A stretch of DNA of 64,000 bases. Origin: Gongronella butleri. Taxonomy: Eukaryota > Mucoromycota > Mucoromycetes > Mucorales > Cunninghamellaceae. The notes beneath the pieces are model-generated. The model saw nothing but the letters and a program-made list of their open reading frames with translations. It did no database searches and was not told the origin of the DNA. Shown here piece by piece: positions 59,105 to 64,000 of the stretch. Positions within the stretch are counted from its first letter, which is position 1; every line of letters begins with the position of its first letter. The stretch lies in the NCBI GenBank assembly GCA_025201375.1, contig JAIWZP010000007.1, positions 682,001-746,000 of the forward strand, in the 5' to 3' direction. The position numbers were made by a program, and so were the translations under genes.

Positions 59105-59710
59105 GATCGTTTTGAGCCTGCTGATTTGGTCCTTATTTTATGAAAAATGTAATTTCTCAGGACTGAGTGATCTGATCTCTGGAAAAACTTGGAATCATCG
59201 AAGTTTTGGGTCGAGTATTCACTGGTCTGAATTTGGAGCCAGATGGTCAATCTCATCGGGAGGAGTGCGTAAAATATTGTTTTGCACTGGGTTTTCACTA
59301 GCAAACACGAATCGCGAGCTTTCTCGAGGCTGGGAGGTCCGATTCCCGAAAAGCATTAACAGCGCTGGCGAATTGGGTCTACCCTCAACTGGTCCAAATT
59401 TAGGATCAAATGAGCAAGTTTCTGATGGAGCTTCAGTTTCGCAGGCGTAAAGGGGGCAAGATCAGCTCCATCTTGTCTTGTACCGCGGCAACAGCTGAAC
59501 GCCCCGACGCGTGAATCACCTTGAATGAATCAGCGACCAAACGTGGTAAAAGCGCTTGTGGTTTGGGGATATCGCTTCTAGTTTTCAGCGAGTTAGCCAT
59601 TAGGGATCATTTTGATCCTGATTTGGCCCTGATTTTATGAAAAATGCATTTTCTCGGGACTGCGTGATCTGATCACTGAAAAAACTTGACATCGTTGTAG
59701 TTTTGTGATC
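59105..59710 (+). repeat. Second locus of the ~500-bp repeat family
   Basis: A full unit (59105-59605) and the start of another, with the same order of blocks as 12118-13430: TTTTGAGCCTG, GGACTGAGTGATC, CACTAGCAAACACGAATC, GGTCCAAATTTAGGA, CGTAAAGGGGGCAAGATCAG, AAGCGCTTGTGGTTTGGGGA. Same direction as the left locus, 46 kb away. Confidence 0.85.
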
Positions 59711-60446
59711 ATCATTCATGCTTGACGTGAATAAAGTATGCAGACCCCTGTTTATTTGTTGGTTTGGGAGCCTGACACGGCTGATTCTTTTTGTTTGGTC
59801 AGTGAGGTGCCTCTGCCTGATTCTGATCGGCGCAAATTCGGTTTATTTGCGCTCTCTAGCTTGCCACTTTTACGTTTGGATGCACCAATGACCTCCATAA
59901 TGTCTAGCAAGCGAGAAAAAAAGTAATTTTCGTTTAAAATGTTGGTTTTTGAGATTTTCCGTAATGAAGTGACTCGAAATACCCCAATTCGAACCGGCAG
60001 CATAGCTAGATAGGTCTTGCACGTCAGGTGTTAAGTACGTCTTGGCCTTGGCTTTTTTTTTCTTCTGAGAAATCCGCATTAATCGTCAAAATACGCCTAT
60101 TTAGCCTGTTTTAAATCAATTGCATCCTATTCAGAGCATTTAGATTGGTGTGCGATGTACGTAGTGTGTCGTTTGTGTGTTTCTTTTTCTTTTTTTTTTT
60201 TTTGCAGGTACGCAAAACAAGGAATAAAGAACGCATTGATGGCTGCGGGCAGACGAATTGGTGTCGGGATTGTAAATTCATGCGAGAATTGGCGTTGCCG
60301 GACAACCAAGTTGACTTTTTTGCCGCCGCCGGACCGTTTTTGGATTGATCCCCCGATTTTCACGACAACATAAACAAGAGCTGGGGGGCCGAAAGAGTCC
60401 TTTTGCTGTTTCTTCACCCACCCTTCTCTTTTTTTTTTCTTATATT
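59711..60446. other. Intergenic, upstream of NDUFB8
   Basis: A short open frame (59738-59926) has no recognisable identity. A T/C-rich leader precedes the NDUFB8 start (60410-60443). A segment at 60180-60345 has an acceptor-like TTTTTGCAGG near 60199-60208, but no exon could be assigned. Confidence 0.35.
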
Positions 60447-61141
60447 ATGCTTCGACCCTCGGCTCGTCTGTTAAGCACCCGTCTTATTCAACGCCCTGTC
60501 GTCGTTTCCGCGCGCTCGCAGTCCACTTTGGACACCGGCAAGGTCCTGGACGACCCTCAAATTGGCGACTACCCCAACTTGCCCCAGAACAGCGCCCAGT
60601 CTCGTGGTCCTTTTGGCTGGTGGGATCCCCAAGACAAGCGCAACTTTGGCGAAGATGTAAGCGCAGCAGAAACGATGAACACAACGCCTTGCGACGCGCA
60701 ATTACACGCGCACGAATACCGAAATTGACGAAAGAGACTTATTTTACTTTTTTATTCTTGTTTTTTTCCCCTCGTGACAGCTTCATGAAGAGGATGAACT
60801 GTATGGTGTGTGGGCTCCCGATCTCCACACTTACAGCCCCTACAAGGCGCTTGCTCAATTGGTTGCGGCCGCCGGTGTTCTTGCCACTGTTGCCGGCATT
60901 ATCTACAAGACGCACCCCGAGCGCCCCGCCGTCCAGCGCACGTACCCCTACGATGGCTTGAAGAAGAGCATGGGTTACCGCGAAGGCGACGTCCGACCCC
61001 GTGGTGTAAGTTTTGCCATTGGCACGCTTTTTCGTTCAAAATTGATTTTTAAATGACATTGATGGCTCATTCTCTCTCTTTTTTTTCTCTCTCTCTCTCT
61101 CTCTCTCTCTCGTGCAGGCCCGCCCCGATAACGCTGAATAG
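60447..61141 (+). CDS. NDUFB8: Mitochondrial complex I subunit NDUFB8 (ASHI)
   Basis: Exons 60447-60656, 60781-61005, 61118-61141; 152 residues. An Arg/Ser-rich mitochondrial presequence (MLRPSARLLSTRLIQRP) is followed by the family core: a WWD motif (GPFGWWDPQDKRNFGE), HEEDELYGVWAPD, one membrane helix (LVAAAGVLATVAGIIY) and a C-terminal tail with RTYPYDGLKKSMG. NDUFB8 is an accessory subunit of the distal proton-pumping arm of NADH:ubiquinone oxidoreductase, so this fungus has a canonical complex I. The second intron carries a CT microsatellite (about 61086-61111). Confidence 0.93.
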
Positions 61142-61224
61142 ATTCTCCATGCCTTTATAAAAGACTTTTGCTTACCCGTTTTTCCCCCAGTCGATCATGG
61201 CCCAATTCGCGTTTTTATTTATTA

Positions 61225-62998
61225 TTATTGGTGATCCGAGGTCAATGGCGTGGATTCATCCGACGTCTGGTGGGGAGAGGATGAGCGTGCCGAGGAGGCG
61301 GAAATTGGGGTGTGAGAGAGACCCGGGATGGGATGGTGATGTTGGCTGGAGGATGGCAATGCGTCTGCAGGCGGGGAGAGCGAGTCCAATGGATTGATAT
61401 GATCGGATAGCGCGGGGGACACGATTTCCATGGGCGGCTGCAGCGCGTGCGGATCGATGGCTGACAGGTCTGGCGGTTCGGGCATTGGGATCATGGTTGG
61501 CACGGGCCGTGGCAGCGATTTGCTTGTGCGGCGAGACATTGGCGATTGCGGCGCCTGGTAAGCTTGGTCGGCCGTGGGCATTTGCTGGCGCTGCAGCTCG
61601 TGGTGTTGCGCGTGCAATTGATCCAGGCGCTGGTGGTCTATCATCCTGCTGGTATTGTATTGCACGTCCGAGTCGTCGTAGCCGGCCGGGATGTTCCATC
61701 CTTTGTATCTGTCGTGCTCTGCTAGCAGCATGGATTGCCGCGATGGCGACGCAGCACCGGCGCCGAACGGATGATGTCCCAATGTCGCGGATGAGGGCAA
61801 ATTGTCGTGGTAAATGCCGAATTCGTGGTCCATCCGCAGCTGCTGCGGTGATGTAGGCGCGCTACTGCTCGTGACCACGGGCAACTCGTGGCTAGACAAG
61901 TACGAGTAGCGATTGGCCGGGCTGCGGAACAGCAAGCTGCGCCGTGGGCTGCCAGGGTCGTAATAGAGCTTTTCCAGCCGCTTGCGCTTGGTGATCTCGT
62001 CGTACAGACGCTGTCGCGCCTCATACGATTCAGTGACCATCTTCTCCGCCTCAGGCTTGTCCTCCTCGGGGATCCGCGGCGAATACTTGCCCAAATGGCC
62101 CGGAGGCTCTTGAAAAGAAGACAATGGCTTTTCTTCAATCGGACTCACGACAAACTCGTGCTTGGGCAATACTAGCTTGGTCAATTCCGACTTTTCATGC
62201 CGCTTCAACTTACGATAGTATCGATACACGAAAAGCAGCGTGATTGCCTATGAAAACAAGAAAAAAAACATCCATCAGATTGCTTTTGCGATAGTTTTTG
62301 CTTTCTTTTCATACAGCACCAAAGACATAGGCAATGCAGCTTAGCAAGCTGAACACGCCATATTCTTTCCACGTTTGCTGACACTCGTCGACGCTTTGCT
62401 GGTGAGCATAGCCAAAGATGCTCCAAGAAGATTGGGTATTGCGCTGGAAACAGCGCACGAGGAGACTAAAGCGGTACAGCGAGAGAATCAGGCTGCCGTG
62501 CACCACACCCACAACCAATAGCACGACAACTGCAAAGACCGTGCAGCACAAGATGTACTTTATCTTGCGCACGGATCGCTACAAACAAAAAATCTGTGAG
62601 ATTTGCCATTTTTTCTTTTTTTTCTGTCGTCTTTTTCTATATTCGCACCCTGCACGTGAAAACCAAAAGCACCATCGTAAGCACGGTGACTAGAGCGGTC
62701 AATGCGTAATAGATATCCGCGTCCACCATGAAAACGCTGTTCGTCCATTCTAAAATAGCAAAAACACAGGTCAATCGCAGCATTTTTGCCTCATTTTTTT
62801 CATATCTTACGCCGAAAATAGACCAAATTCATGACAATCAACGCCGGGCCCATCAGCTAAAAACGCGTGCGTCAGGTAAAAGTAAAAATAAAAAAAACTT
62901 TTTCTATATTTTACCAAGAGCATGGATTCCGATGCCAAGGCGACAAAGCGACTTGATGTCGCTTGGCTGATGAAATGCCTTACATTGTCCAGCTTCAT
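61225..62998 (-). CDS. Orphan four-helix membrane protein with long disordered tail
   Basis: Exons on minus: 62915-62998, 62811-62856, 62649-62749, 62315-62578, 61225-62247; 505 residues. Four membrane segments: around LLLMGPALIVMNLVYF, YYALTALVTVLTMVLLVF, YILCCTVFAVVVLLVVGVVH, and SLLSCIAYVFGAAITLLFVY. A loop with two Cys (VRCFQRN, DECQQTW) lies between helices 3 and 4. The remaining 330 residues are cytosolic-type: basic just after the membrane (RYYRKLKRHEKSELTK), then Ser/Pro/Gln-rich. No known domain recognised. It ends 83 bp from NDUFB8, tail to tail. The start at 62998 gives a short N-terminus; a further upstream exon is possible. Confidence 0.7.
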
Positions 62999-63191
62999 CA
63001 ATCAAGAAACAATGCAATAACGTCAACCAAAAAGGAAATGAAAAAGAAATAAAATGAAAAAAAAAAATAGAATGCGGAAGCTGGAATTGGATGTGCGCAC
63101 CCATGTTTTTTTTTACGCACAGAGCCATAGCGCGTTGCAATTCGGCCAATCATGACCCCATGTCGATCTTTTATACCCCATTCTGTTTTTT

Positions 63192-64000
63192 TTATTGTGA
63201 AAGTTCATCCGAATTTCGCTGATGATGATGGCGACGACCAGCCTCCTCATCGCTGACTTGTTGGGGGTCTTGGTCGATTTCGTCGTCTTGGTCGCTGTCA
63301 ACAGTGTCTGGGTTTGGCTGGTCCTCGACACGCGCGTAGCCCTCGCGATACGCCTGCCAGCGCTTCCAAATGTAATAGCCAATGGCGCCAATGATGGCAA
63401 AAAAGACGAGGACCATACCGACGATCAACAGGACCTGCCACCATGGCAAACGCGCGTCAAAGTCCTCACGCGGCAGCAGGACTTGGTCGATTTGGATGAC
63501 GGCGCCACCATTAGTGACGCGGCCTGTTGAGACGATATCGGCGCGATTTTGTGTGAGACCCTTGACGTACACGGTGTCGTAATAATCGCCGTCGCCCATG
63601 CGCGTCAGTACGACCTGTTGCTCGTCATGCATCGTATCCAATGTGATGGTCACGCGTTGTTTGTCGCTCGGCGGCGCATTCTTCTTTTTTTTCTTGCCAT
63701 CGTCGATGAGGCGAGGCATTGGCTTGGGTATTACGTGCAGACGCGCCACGCGCCGCAGCAATTCCGTGTCCTGGAGCAAATGAGACAAATTCAACTTGGC
63801 AAATGCGCGGTCGCTTGGTGCGAGCACCGTGTAAGCTTGTTGCTTGTCGGCAGCCGACGATGGATCGAGCAGCGGTAGTAATCCGGCCTTTTCCATGAGA
63901 TCCAAGAAGCCATTGCAGCAGTCGGCAGAGGCAAGCACGTCCTTTTGCGTAAAAACAAGCGTTTTAGGCAATTGGACGCGATCGACCTTTTGCACCACGC
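63192..64000 (-). CDS. Fasciclin (FAS1)-domain membrane protein (5' part outside window)
   Basis: The frame is open from the window edge to TGA at 63192; 268 residues seen. A FAS1 domain has the H1 block YTVLAPSDRAFAKLNLSHLL, a histidine-containing LHVIPKPM and the H2-like end TNGGAVIQIDQVLLP, then one membrane helix (WWQVLLIVGMVLVFFAIIGA) and a cytosolic acidic tail (DSDQDDEIDQDPQQ). An upstream segment (DVLASADCCNGFLDLMEKA) belongs to the same domain start. This is a type I surface or vacuolar membrane protein probably used in adhesion or cell-wall contact, with the signal peptide and perhaps more FAS1 domains beyond the window. A Lys run inside the domain (about 63683-63700) is an odd insertion. 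Confidence 0.82.
   Translation of the reverse strand, partial: VVQKVDRVQLPKTLVFTQKDVLASADCCNGFLDLMEKAGLLPLLDPSSAADKQQAYTVLAPSDRAFAKLNLSHLLQDTELLRRVARLHVIPKPMPRLIDDGKKKKKNAPPSDKQRVTITLDTMHDEQQVVLTRMGDGDYYDTVYVKGLTQNRADIVSTGRVTNGGAVIQIDQVLLPREDFDARLPWWQVLLIVGMVLVFFAIIGAIGYYIWKRWQAYREGYARVEDQPNPDTVDSDQDDEIDQDPQQVSDEEAGRRHHHQRNSDELSQ

Noticed and set aside
59960..60030. GGTTCGAAT-like block on the minus strand suggesting a tRNA
   Set aside because: No A box at the right distance and the arms do not pair into a cloverleaf.

Overview
The window is nuclear DNA of a fungus. The evidence is intron-dense genes with short GT...AG introns (about 50 to 400 nt, often with long T tracts before the AG), pyrimidine-rich leaders before the ATG, and typical fungal proteins: Sin3, Sds3, Rna14, Sds22, an Msb1-like polarity protein, a Dal5-type transporter and fungal-type polyubiquitin. 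A candidate U12-type AT-AC intron in SDS3, a TALE homeobox gene and a 2,047-residue kinesin-4-like motor point to an early-diverging (zygomycete-grade) lineage rather than an ascomycete yeast. The phylum is an inference and the species cannot be named from sequence reading alone. Exon boundaries were set by hand from splice sites. In every multi-exon gene that lies entirely inside the window, the exon lengths sum to a whole number of codons.

Layout, left to right: 3' part of an RBM26/27-type CCCH-RRM RNA-binding protein (+); SIN3 (+, 12 exons); RPL4 (+); a 4-kb gene-poor block with a ~500-bp tandem repeat; a giant kinesin (+); 2.5 kb with no gene seen; a TALE homeobox gene (+); a gene-poor accessory block of about 6 kb with an old ~0.9-kb dispersed repeat and, on the minus strand, an intronless gene for a protein of eight tandem helix-turn-helix modules (29.0-30.3 kb); an MFS permease (-); an Msb1/RhoGAP-like protein (-), divergent from RNA14 (+); 2.4 kb with no gene; polyubiquitin (-); an orphan protein (-), divergent from SDS22 (+); SDS3 (+); an orphan four-helix membrane protein (+); EMC4 (+); 7.5 kb of repeats holding a 1-kb Tc1/mariner-like foldback element; NDUFB8 (+), tail to tail with an orphan membrane protein (-); and the 3' part of a fasciclin-domain membrane protein (-), cut by the window end.

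The housekeeping genes fall into a few functional themes. SIN3 and SDS3 encode two subunits of one histone-deacetylase corepressor complex, 40 kb apart. RBM26/27-like and RNA14 act in mRNA 3'-end processing and nuclear RNA turnover. RPL4, EMC4, polyubiquitin and NDUFB8 serve translation, membrane-protein insertion, proteolysis and respiration. The kinesin, Sds22 and Msb1-like proteins serve cytoskeleton, division and polarity.

The least explained items are the eight-module HTH protein, the AT-AC intron, the foldback element inside its own hairpin-rich repeat array, and two dispersed repeat families that each occur at two sites more than 26 kb apart.
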